A stretch of 64,000 bases of DNA, taken from contig NC_089492.1 of assembly GCF_036850765.1 (NCBI RefSeq), positions 181,862,106-181,926,105 on the forward strand, in the 5' to 3' direction. The DNA is from Saccopteryx bilineata (taxonomy: Eukaryota > Chordata > Mammalia > Chiroptera > Emballonuridae). The first letter of the stretch is position 1, and every line of letters begins with the position of its first letter. A program made the translations under genes and the position numbers. Below, piece after piece: positions 35,353 to 45,932 of the stretch. The notes under the pieces were generated by a model, which saw only the letters and a list, made by a program, of their open reading frames with translations, was not told the origin of the DNA and ran no database searches.

Positions 35353-38300
35353 ATGGCAGTAGGGAACCCACAAGTGTCAATAATTACACTAAATGTAAAT
35401 GGATTAAACTTACCAATAAAAAGACACAGAGTAGCAGAATGGATTAAAAAAGAAAATCCAACTATATGCTGCCTACAAGAAACACATCTAAGCAACAAGG
35501 ATAAAAACAAATTCAAAGTGAAAGGCTGGAAAACAATACTCCAAGCAAACAACACCCAAAAAAAAGCAGGTGTAGCAATACTCATATCTAATAATGCTGA
35601 CTACAAGACAGAAAAAGTACTCAGAGACAAAAATGGTCATTTCATAATGATTAAGGGGAAGTTGAATCAAGAAGACATAACAATCCTTAATATATATGCA
35701 CCAAACCAAGGAGCACCAAAATATATAAGACAGCTACTTATTGACCTCAAAACAAAAACTAACAAAAATACAATCATACTTGGAGACCTCAATACACCGC
35801 TGATGGCTCTAGATCGGTCATCCAAACAGAGAATCAATAAAGATATAGTGGCCTTAAACGAAATACTAGAACACCTGGATATGATAGACATCTACAGGAC
35901 ACTTCATCCCAAAGCGACAGAGTATACATTTTTCTCTAGTGTACATGGAACATTCTCAAGAATTGACCATATGTTGGGCCACAAAGACAATATCAGCAAA
36001 TTTAGAAAAATTGAAATTGTACCAAGCATATTTTCTGATCATAAAGCCTTGAAACTAGAATTCAACTGCAAAAAAGAGGGGGAAAAATCCACAAAAATGT
36101 GGAAACTAAACAACATACTTCTAAAAAATGAATGGGTCAAAGAAGAAATAAGCGCAGAGATCAAAAGATATATACAGACAAATGAAAATGAAAATACGAC
36201 ATATCAGAATCTCTGGGATGCAGCAAAAGCAGTAATAAGAGGAAAGTTCATATCACTTCAGGCCTATATGAACAAACAAGAGAGAGCTGAAGTAAACCAC
36301 TTAACTTCACACCTTAAGGAACTAGAAAAAGAAGAACAAAGACAACCCAAAACCAGCCGAAGAAAGGAGATAATAAAAATCAGAGCAGAAATAAATGAAA
36401 TAGAGAACAGAAAAACTATAGAAAAAATCAATAAAACAAGGAGCTGGTTCTTTGAAAAGATCAACAAAATTGACAAACCCTTGGCAAGACTCACCAAGGA
36501 AAAAAGGCACAGGACTCAAATAAATAAAATCCAAAATGAAAGAGGAGAGATCACCACAGACATCATAGAAATACAAAGAATTATTGTAGAATACTATGAA
36601 AAATTATATGCCACCAAATACAACAATCTAGAAGAAATGGATAAATTCCTAGAACAATACAACCTTCCTAGACTGAGTCATGAAGAAGCAGAAAGCCTAA
36701 ACAGACCAATCAGCAGGGAGGAAATAGAAAAAACTATTAAAAATCTCCCCAAAAATAAAAGTCCAGGCCCAGACGGTTATACTAGTGAATTCTATCAAAC
36801 ATTCAAAGAAGAATTGGTTCCTATTCTACTCAAAGTCTTCCAAAAAACTGAAGAAGAAGCAATACTTCGAAACACATTTTATGAGGCCAACATAACCCTC
36901 ATACCAAAACCTGGCAAGGATGGCACGAAGAAACAAAACTACAGACCAGTATCTCTAATGAACACAGATGCTAAAATACTAAACAAAATACTGGCAAACC
37001 GAATACAACAACATATTAAAAAAATAATACATCATGATCAAGTGGGATTCATCCCAGAATCTCAAGGATGGTTCAACATACGCAAAACGGTCAACGTAAT
37101 ACACCATATCAACAAAACAAAGAACAAAAACCACATGATCTTATCAATAGATGCAGAAAAGGCTTTTGATAAAATACAACACAATTTTATGTTTAAGACT
37201 CTCAACAAAATGGGTATAGAAGGAAAATATCTCAACATGATAAAGGCCATATAAGATAAACCATCAGCCAACATCATATTAAACGGCATAAAACTGAGGA
37301 CTTTTTACCTTAAATCAGGAACAAGACAGGGTTGTCCACTCTCTCCACTCTTATTTAACGTGGTGCTAGAAGTTCTGGCCAGAGCAATCAGACAAGACAA
37401 AGAAATAAAAGGCATCCATATCGGAAAAGAAGAAGTAAAGGTATCACTTTTTGCTGATGATATGATCCTATACATCGAAAACCCGAAGGACTCCACAAAA
37501 AGATTATTAGAAACAATAAACCAATACAGTAAGGTCGCAGGATACAAAATTAACATACAAAAGTCCATAGCCTTTCTATATGCCAACAATGAAATATTAG
37601 AAAACGAACTCAAAAAAATAATCCCCTTCACGATTGCAACAAAAAAAATAAAATACCTAGGAATAAACATAACAAAGAATGTAAAGGACCTATATAATGA
37701 AAATTACAAAGCATTGTTAAGGGAAATCGAAAAAGATACAATGAGATGGAAAAATATTCCTTGTTCTTGGATAGGAAGAATAAATATAATCAAAATGGCC
37801 ATATTACCCAAAGCAATATACAAATTCAATGCAATTCCCATCAAAATCCCTATGAGATTTTTTAAAGAAATGGAACAAAAAATTATCAGATTTATATGGA
37901 ACTACAAAAAACCCCGAATAGCCAAAAGAATCCTAAGGAAAAAGAATGAAGCTGGGGGCATTACAATACCTGACTTTAAACTGTATTATAGGGCCACGAG
38001 AATCAAAACAGCATGGTATTGGCAGAAAAATAGACACTCAGACCAATGGAACAGAATAGAAAGCCCAGAAATAAAACCACATATATATGGTCAAATAATC
38101 TTTGATAAAGGGGCCAACAACACACAATGGAGAAAAGAAAGCCTCTTCAACAAATGGTGTTGGGAAAACTGGAAAGCCACATGCAAAAGAATGAAACTCG
38201 ACTACAGCCTGTCCCCGTGTACTAAAATTAATTCAAAATGGATCAAAGACCTAAATATAAGACCTGAAACAATAAAGTACATAGAAGAAGACATAGGTAC

Positions 38301-39179
38301 TAAAATCATGGACCTGGGTTTTAAAGAACATTTTATGAACTTGACTCCAATGGCAAGAGAAGTGAAGGCAAAGATAAATGAATGGGACTACAACAGAATT
38401 AAAAGTTTCTGCTCAGCAAGAGAAACTGATATCAAAATAAACAGACAGCCAACTATATGGGAATGATATTTTCTAACGACAGCTCAGATAAGGGCCTAAT
38501 ATCCAAAATTTACAAAGAACTCATAAAACTCAACAACAAACAAACAAACAATCCAATAAAAAAATGGGAAGAGGACATGAACAGACACTTCTCCCAGGAA
38601 GAGATACAAATGGCCAACAGATATATGAAAAGATGCTCAGCTTCATTAGTTATTAGAGAAATGCAAATCAAAACTACAATGAGATACCACCTCACTCCTG
38701 TTAGATTAGCTATTATCAACAAGACGGGTAATAGCAAATGTTGGAGAGGCTGTGGAGAAAAAGGAACCCTCATTCACTGTTGGTGGGACTGTAAAGTAGT
38801 ACAACCATTATGGAGGAAAGTATGGTGGTTCCTCAAAAAACTGCAAATAGAACTACCCTATGACCCAGCAATCCCTCTACTGGGTATATACCCCAAAACC
38901 TCAGAAACATTGATACGTGAAGACACATGTAGCCCCATGTTCATTGCAGCACTGTTCACAGTGGCCAAGACATGGAAACAACCAAAAAGCCCTTCAATAG
39001 AAGACTCGATAAAGAAGATGTGGCACATATACACTATGGAATACTACTCAGCCATAAGAAATGATGACATCAGATCATTTACAGCAAAATGGTGGGATCT
39101 TGATAACATTATAAGGAGTGAAATAAGTAAATCAGAAAAAAACAAGAACTACCTGATTCCATACATTGGTGGAACATAA
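35353..39179 (+). pseudogene. L1-B ORF2, premature stop and frameshift
   Basis: Endonuclease and reverse transcriptase of L1. The endonuclease is complete: N14 in TLNVNGLN, E43 in QETHL, then LGDLNTPL and SDHKAL. RT motif A is at FDKIQ, and FADD falls at codons 700-703 (37450-37461). A cysteine-rich tail ([18 protein letters not shown]) and PYIGGT lead to TAA at 39177. Codon 634 is TAA (37252-37254) where copy A has TAT. The translated part keeps the endonuclease but loses RT motif C. A one-base loss near 38463 (GGGAATG for GGGAAATG) breaks the frame again. The codon-634 stop is shared with copy C; the deletion is not. Confidence 0.94.
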
Positions 39180-39446
39180 AAATGAGACTAAGAGACATGG
39201 ACAAGAGTGTGGTGGTTACCAAGAGTGGGGGGGGGAGGGAGGACATAAGAGGGAGGGAGGGAGAGAGTTAGGGGGAGGGGGAGGGGCACAGAGAACTAGA
39301 TAGAGGGTGACGGAGGACAATCTGACTTTGGGCGAGGGGTTTGCAACATAATTTGATGACAAAATAACCTAGACATGTTTTCTTTGAATATATGTACCCT
39401 GATTTATTAATGTCATCCCATTACCATTAATAAAAATTTATAAAAT
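39180..39446 (+). other. L1-B 3'UTR with G-rich tract and A-rich tail
   Basis: G runs at about 39225-39290 (GGGGGGGGGGAGGGAGG and several GGGAGGG units) could form a G-quadruplex, as reported for other mammalian L1 3'UTRs. The end is TTACCATTAATAAAAATTTA with a short impure tail. Confidence 0.8.
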
Positions 39447-39461
39447 AAAAATTGATTTGTT

Positions 39462-39619
39462 CACTTAATAAACATAAATGATAGGTTCTAGGAAGAAATC
39501 ACTATGAAATTGTTAACAAAACACAGTAAGTAAAATTTCAAAACATGTAATGAAAAACAGAAATTTAAATTCCAAATAATTTTAATACAGATTTTTCTAT
39601 ATTAATTTATTATTTTAAT
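39462..39619 (-). other. hAT 3' non-coding region
   Basis: AT-rich sequence between the transposase stop and the L1-B insertion. On the far side of L1-B it continues as 31654-31560, to the element's left terminus. Confidence 0.75.
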
Positions 39620-40218
39620 TTAGTGTGATCCTTGCGCTTGATTCTTGCTGCACAGAGATTTTATATTAGGTTCCAATTTGGTTAGCTTTCGTCTCAAGTC
39701 TCCACGTTTTGTTATATCCAGCCGATTTCTTTTTTTGACCAGTAAATCATTTATAGCACTAAATCCACATTCAGCTAAAAATGAAGATGGAAACGGTAGC
39801 AATAGTTTTCTTGCACATTTGGTTGAATTTGGGTATTTGATTTCTGTTTCCTCACAAAGCCATGCCATTGCTCCTTTGATATTAAATAAAGCTTTAACTG
39901 ACTCATCATTTTGTAATTCTGCGAGTTCTTCTTGATACTGCATATTTGATAAATCAGACAAATCCCCTAACATTGGCTGCATCATCCATGTTGGGAAATC
40001 AATTTGTTTTAAATCAGAAAATCTTTCTTTTAAATCAGCCGATAGAATATTCAAATGATTGACAATAACAAGTAAAGCGGTATCAGTTACTTCACATTTT
40101 TGGAGCCAATGAAACTGTTTAAAGTTTTTGTTGTTAATATGTTTCTGACATAACTCAATATTGGTAATGAAACCAAATATCTTTGCTTTTGCATCGAGAA
40201 GAGTTTTATTTGTTCCTT
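39620..40218 (-). pseudogene. hAT transposase, C-terminal part
   Basis: The minus-strand frame is open from the L1-C boundary (about 40218) to the stop at 39620-39622, about 199 codons. It contains the conserved hAT C-terminal dimerisation region (LLLPFPSSFLAECGFSAIND), including the SSFLAE-type motif with an acidic residue where the family's catalytic glutamate region lies. It continues directly, in frame, from the sequence on the far side of L1-C (45933 leftwards): LNKQL is split by the insertion. The L1 therefore interrupts an otherwise continuous frame. Confidence 0.9.
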
Positions 40219-40519
40219 GAAGTTGCTTATTTATTTATTTATTTATTTCCTTTTTTTAAAATAAATTTTTATTAATGGTAATGGGATGACATTAATAAAT
40301 CAGGGTACATATATTCAAAGAAAACATGTCTAGGTTATTTTGTCATTAAATTATGTTGCGTACCCCTCGCCCAAAGTCAGATTGTCCTCTGCCACCCTCT
40401 ATCTAGTTCTCTGTGCCCCTCCCCCTCCCCCTAACTCTCTCCCTCCCTCCCTCCCATGTCCTCCCTCCCCCCACCCCTGGTAACCACCACACTCTTGTCC
40501 ATGTCTCTTAGTCTCATTT

Positions 40520-43500
40520 TTATGTTCCACCAATGTATGGAATCATGTAGTTTTTGTTTTTTTCTGATTTACTTATTTCACTCCTTATAATGTTATCAAG
40601 ATCCCACCATTTTGCTGTAAATGATCTGATGTCATCATTTCTTATGGCTGAGTAGTATTCCATAGTGTATATGTGCCACATCTTCTTTATCGAGTCTTCT
40701 ATTGAAGGGCTTTTTGGTTGTTTCCATGTCTTGGCCACTGTGAACAGTGCTGCAATGAACATGGGGCTACATGTGTCTTCACGTATCAATGTTTCTGAGG
40801 TTTTGGGGTATATACCCAGTAGAGGGATTGCTGGGTCATAGGGTAGTTCTATTTGCAGTTTTTTGAGGAACCACCATACTTTCCTCCATAATGGTTGTAC
40901 TACTTTACAGTCCCACCAACAGTGAATGAGGGTTCCTTTTTCTCCACAGCCTCTCCAACATTTGCTATTATCCGTCTTGTTGATAATAGCTAATCTAACA
41001 GGGGTGAGGTGGTATCTCATTGTAGTTTTGATTTGCATTTCTCTAATAACTAATGAAGCTGAGCATCTTTTCATATATCTGTTGGCCATTTGTATCTCTT
41101 CCTGGGAGAAGTGTCTGTTCATGTCCTCTTCCCATTTTTTTATTGGATTGTTTGTTTGTTTGTTGTTGAGTTTTATAAGTTCTTTGTAAATTTTGGATAT
41201 TAGGCCCTTATCTGAGCTGTTGTTTGAAAATATCATTTCCCATTTAGTTGGCTGTCTGTTTATTTTTATATCAGTTTCTCTTGCTGAGTAAAAACTTTTT
41301 ATTCTGATGTAGTCCCATTCATTTATCTTTGCCTTCACTTCTCTTGCCATTGGAGTCAAGTTCATAAAATGTTCTTTAAAACCCAGGTCCATGATTTTAG
41401 TACCTATGTCTTCTTCTATGTACTTTATTGTTTCAGGTCTTATATTTAGGTCTTTGATCCATTTTGAATTAATTTTAGTACACGGGGACAGGCTGTAGTC
41501 GAGTTTCATTCTTTTGCATGTGGCTTTCCAGTTTTCCCAACACCATTTGTTGAAGAGGCTTTCTTTTCTCCATTGTGTGTTGTTGGCCCCTTTATCAAAG
41601 ATTATTTGACCATATATATGTGGTTTTATTTCTGGGCTTTCTATTCTGTTCCATTGGTCTGAGTGTCTATTTTTCTGCCAATACCATGCTGTTTTGATTC
41701 TCGTGGCCCTATAATATAGTTTAAAGTCAGGTATTGTAATGGCCCCAGCTTCATTCTTTTTCCTTAGGATTGTTTTGGCTATTCGGGGTTTTTTATAGTT
41801 CCATATAAATATGATGATTTTTTGTTCCATTACTTTAAAAAATCTCATAGGGATTTTATTGGGAATTGCATTGAATTTGTATATTGCTTTGGGTAATATG
41901 GCCATTTTGATTATATTTATTCTTCCTATCCAAGAACAAGGAATATTTTTCCATCTCATTGTATCTTTTTCGATTTCCCTTAACAATGCTTTGTAATTTT
42001 CATTATATAGGTCCTTTACATTCTTTGTTATGTTTATTCCTAGGTATTTTATTTTTTTTTTGTTGCAATCTTGAAGGGGATTATTTTTTTGAGTTTGTTT
42101 TCTAATATTTCATTGTTGGCATATAGAAAGGCTATGGACTTTTGTATGTTAATTTTGTATCCTGCGACCTTACTGTATTGGTTTATTGTTTCTAATAATC
42201 TTTTTGTGGAGTCCTTCGGGTTTTCGATGTATAGGATCATATCATCAGCAAAAAGTGATACCTTTACTTCTTCTTTTCCGATATGGATGCCTTTTATTTC
42301 TTTGTCTTGTCTGATTGCTCTGGCCAGAACTTCTAGCACCACGTTAAATAAGAGTGGAGAGAGTGGACAACCCTGTCTTGTTCCTGATTTAAGGTAAAAA
42401 GTCCTCAGTTTTATGCCATTTAATATGATGTTGGCTGATGGTTTATCTTATATGGCCTTTATCATGTTGAGATATTTTCCTTCTATACCCATTTTGTTGA
42501 GAGTCTTAAACATAAAATTGTGTTGTATTTTATCAAAAGCCTTTTCTGCATCTATTGATAAGATCATGTGGTTTTTGTTCTTTGTTTTGTTGATATGGTG
42601 TATTACGTTGACCGTTTTGCGTATGTTGAACCATCCTTGAGATTCTGGGATGAATCCCACTTGATCATGATGTATTATTTTTTTAATATGTTGTTGTATT
42701 CGGTTTGCCAGTATTTTGTTTAGTATTTTAGCATCTGTGTTCATTAGAGATACTGGTCTGTAGTTTTGTTTCTTCGTGCCATCCTTGCCAGGTTTTGGTA
42801 TGAGGGTTATGTTGGCCTCATAAAATGTGTTTCGAAGTATTGCTTCTTCTTCAGTTTTTTGGAAGACTTTGAGTAGAATAGGAACCAATTCTTCTTTGAA
42901 TGTTTGATAGAATTCACTAGTATAACCGTCTGGGCCTGGACTTTTATTTTTGGGGAGATTTTTAATAGTTTTTTCTATTTCCTCCCTGCTGATTGGTCTG
43001 TTTAGGCTTTCTGCTTCTTCATGACTCAGTCTAGGAAGGTTGTATTGTTCTAGGAATTTATCCATTTCTTCTAGATTGTTGTATTTGGTGGCATATAATT
43101 TTTCATAGTATTCTACAATAATTCTTTGTATTTCTATGATGTCTGTGGTGATCTCTCCTCTTTCATTTTGGATTTTATTTATTTGAGTCCTGTGCCTTTT
43201 TTCCTTGGTGAGTCTTGCCAAGGATTTGTCAATTTTGTTGATCTTTTCAAAGAACCAGCTCCTTGTTTTATTGATTTTTTCTATAGTTTTTCTGTTCTCT
43301 ATTTCATTTATTTCTGCTCTGATTTTTATTATCTCCTTTCTTCGGCTGGTTTTGGGTTGTCTTTGTTCTTCTTTTTCTAGTTCCTTAAGGTGTGAAGTTA
43401 AGTGGTTTACTTCAGCTCTCTCTTGTTTGTTCATATAGGCCTGAAGTGATATGAACTTTCCTCTTATTACTGCTTTTGCTGCATCCCAGAGATTCTGATA

Positions 43501-44350
43501 TGTCGTATTTTCATTTTCATTTGTCTGTATATATCTTTTGATCTCTGCGCTTATTTCTTCTTTGACCCATTCATTTTTTAGAAGTATGTTGTTTAGTTTC
43601 CACATTTTTGTGGGTTTTTTCCCCTCTTTTTTGCAGTTGAATTCTAGTTTCAAGGCTTTATGATCAGAAAATATGCTTGGTACAATTTCAATTTTTTCTA
43701 AATTTGCTGATATTGTCTTTGTGGCCCAACATATGGTCAATTCTTGAGAATGTTCCATGTACACTAGAGAAAAATGTATACTCTGTCGCTTTGGGATGAA
43801 ATGTCTTGTAGATGTCTATCATATCCAGGTGTTCTAGTATTTCGTTTAAGGCCACTATATCTTTATTGATTCTCTGTTTGGATGACCGATCTAGAGCCGT
43901 CAGCGGTGTATTGAGGTCTCCAAGTATGATTATATTTTTGTTAGTTTTTGTTTTAAGGTCAATAAGTAGCTGTCTTATATATTTTGGTGCTCCTTGGTTT
44001 GGTGCATATATATTAAGGATTGTTATGTCTTCTTGATTCAACTTCCCCTTAATCATTATGAAATGACCATTTTTGTTTCTGAGTACTTTTTCTGTCTTGT
44101 AGTCAGCATTGTTAGATATGAGTATTGCTACACCTGCTTTTTTTTGGGTGTTGTTTGCTTGGAGTATTGTTTTCCAGCCTTTCACTTTGAATTTGTTTTT
44201 ATCCTGGTTGCTTAGATGTGTTTCTTGTAGGCAGCATATAGTTGGATTTTCTTTTTTAATCCATTCTGCTACTCTGTGTCTTTTTATTGGTAAGTTTAAT
44301 CCATTTACATTTAGTGTAATTATTGACACTTGTGGGTTCCCTACTGCCAT
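40520..44350 (-). pseudogene. L1-C ORF2, shared stop plus private frameshifts
   Basis: Same domain order as in copy B: endonuclease with TLNVNGLN and QETHL, reverse transcriptase with FADDM (about 42240-42254), cysteine-rich C-terminus, and PYIGGT before the stop at 40520-40522. Defects: one extra A in an A-run near 43690-43696; TAA at 42448-42450, the same codon as in copy B; one extra A in the ATTGCAACAAAAAAAAA run near 42052-42062. The last 488 codons are open. The endonuclease is separated from the RT by the first frameshift, so no functional ORF2p is expected. Confidence 0.94.
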
Positions 44351-44673
44351 TTTATAAATTGCTTTCTGTTAGTTTTGTATCTAGTTTGATTCTTCTCTTT
44401 TGTTTTTCTATCATTTGTTTTTGTTTGTTTGTGTTCCATACTTCTTTCCTCTGTTGCTACCTTTTTTAAGTCAAGTGTTTTTGTGGTGGTTTTTTCAAGG
44501 GTGGTTACCATTAAGTTATGAAAAGGTTACCTACTATATTCATTGTAGTACCCTATCTTATAAGTATTTCTGCCCTTCATCGTCCTTTGCTACTGTTAAT
44601 CTCCATCCTCTCCCCCCTTTTTCCTTTGTTGTCACAGTTTAAGTTTGGTTTTATTGTGTTCTTGGTGGAGCTG

Positions 44674-45669
44674 TTACTTGTGGTGTTGTTTTCTTTTGTT
44701 CTTTGAATCTGGTTGGAAAACCCCCTTTAGTATTTCCTGGAGTGGGGGCTTTCTGTTGATAAATTCTCTCATCTTTTCTGTATTTGTGAATGTTTTTATA
44801 TCTCCTTCATACTTGAAGGATAGCTTTGATGGGTATAGTATTCTTGGCTGAAAGTTCCTCTCTTTCAGGGCTTTAAATATTGGGGTCCACTCTCTTCTAG
44901 CTTTTAGAGTTTCTGCTGAGAAATCTGATGATAATCTAATAGGCCTTCCTTTATATGTTGTACTCTTCTTTTCCCTGGCTGCCTTGAGAATTTTTTCTTT
45001 GTCATTGGTTTGTGTCATCTTTATTATGATGTGCCTTGGAGTGGGTTTGTTGGGGTTAAGGAAACTCGGTGTTCTATTTGCTTCTTGAATTTGAGGCTTT
45101 AGTTCTTTCCACAGGCTTGGGAAGTTCTCATCTATTATTTGTTTGAGTATATTCTCCATTCCATTTTCTTTCTCTTCTCCCTCTGATATACCTATTATTC
45201 TTATGTTATTCTTTCTGATGGAGTCAGACAATTCCTGTAGGGCTTTCTTCTTTTTTATTATTTTTGAGTCTCTTTCTTCTTCTCTCTGTTGTGCCTCAAG
45301 TTGTTTGTCTTCTATTTCACTAATCCTATCTTCAATCTGGGCTGTTCTGTTAGCTAAGCTTGTTACCTCGTTTTTCAGCTCGTGAATTGAGTTTTTCATT
45401 TCTGTTTGATTTGTTTTTATAGTTTCAACTTCCTTGGTAATATATTCTTTGTGTTCATTGAGTTGTTTTCTGATCTCCCTATATTGCCTTTCTGTGTTTT
45501 CTTGTATATCTCTGAGTATTTTTAAGATTTCTATTTTAAATTCTCTGTCATTTAGCTCCAAGGCTTCCAATATGTTAAGTCTTTTTTCCATAGATTTTTC
45601 CACATCTATTTGTGTTACCTCTCTTTCTTTTGTATCCATAATATTCGATTTCCTCTTTTTTATTGGCAT
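44674..45669 (-). CDS. L1-C ORF1p, intact, with possible N-terminal extension
   Basis: 331 residues from the family start (ATG at 45669-45667, MPIKKRKSNIMDTKERE): coiled coil, RRM (NNIRIIGISEGEE) and C-terminal domain (TYKGRPIRLSSDF). It differs from copy B at about six residues. Because the 5'UTR intron is absent, an upstream ATG at 45756-45754 is joined in frame, which would give a 360-residue protein with 29 extra residues (MRVWRKLPQGRSFKPRGSAP...). In copy B that codon is ACG (31831-31833). Which start is used cannot be told from sequence; the internal one is the ancestral start. Confidence 0.9.
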   Translation of the reverse strand: MPIKKRKSNIMDTKEREVTQIDVEKSMEKRLNILEALELNDREFKIEILKILRDIQENTERQYREIRKQLNEHKEYITKEVETIKTNQTEMKNSIHELKNEVTSLANRTAQIEDRISEIEDKQLEAQQREEERDSKIIKKKKALQELSDSIRKNNIRIIGISEGEEKENGMENILKQIIDENFPSLWKELKPQIQEANRTPSFLNPNKPTPRHIIIKMTQTNDKEKILKAAREKKSTTYKGRPIRLSSDFSAETLKARREWTPIFKALKERNFQPRILYPSKLSFKYEGDIKTFTNTEKMREFINRKPPLQEILKGVFQPDSKNKRKQHHK

Positions 45670-45692
45670 CTGAGGGTGGTCTTGTTGATAGC

Positions 45693-45694
45693 AC
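45693..45694 (-). other. Splice junction fossil in L1-C
   Basis: On the minus strand exon 1 ends CACCTGTG (45694) and exon 2 begins TGCTATCAACAAG (45693). Both sides agree to the base with the donor (31893/31894) and acceptor (34007/34008) of copy B. Confidence 0.93.
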
Positions 45695-45932
45695 ACAGGT
45701 GCACTCCCTCGCGGCTTGAATGAACGTCCCTGTGGTAGCTTCCTCCACACCCTCATCTCTCAGATTCAAGTGATAACAGTCCTTTCACTTTCAGTTTGTG
45801 TGGAACTCCGGAATGCTCTGAGGATAAATTTTTCTGTTTCTAGTTGATAAATTTGTTGTGATTTAGGGGAGATCTGTTGGACACGCTGCTCATGGCGCCA
45901 TTTCCGTGACGTCACTCGAAGTTGCTTATTTA

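Larger units (their letters stand above)
31670..39446 (+). mobile_element. L1 copy B, full length, about 7.8 kb
   Basis: Complete L1 with promoter, 2.36-kb 5'UTR, ORF1, ORF2, G-rich 3'UTR and a tail ending in TTTATAAAATA. It is flanked by AAAAATTGATTTGTT at 31655-31669 and 39447-39461 (15 bp, perfect). It was inserted into the 3' non-coding part of the hAT, antisense to the transposase. ORF1 is intact. ORF2 has one nonsense codon and one frameshift. ORF1 protein differs from copy C at only about six positions, so both belong to one young subfamily. Confidence 0.97.
40234..45917 (-). mobile_element. L1 copy C, spliced 5'UTR (SpIRE-like), 5.7 kb
   Basis: Minus-strand L1 beginning at the true 5' end (GAGTGACGTCACGGAAATGG, 45917 leftwards) and ending in an A-rich tail with AAAT units next to the target. 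It is flanked by GAAGTTGCTTATTTA at 40219-40233 and 45918-45932 (15 bp, perfect). The first 224 nt match copy B, then 2,114 nt of B's 5'UTR are missing and sequence resumes 24 nt before ORF1. It inserted into the transposase coding region in the same orientation. ORF1 is intact; ORF2 has two frameshifts in A-runs and the codon-634 stop. Confidence 0.97.

Noticed and set aside
43126..45673. Plus-strand frames of 70-85 codons across L1-C
   Set aside because: Antisense shadows of the L1 ORFs; the same shadows recur over copies A and B.
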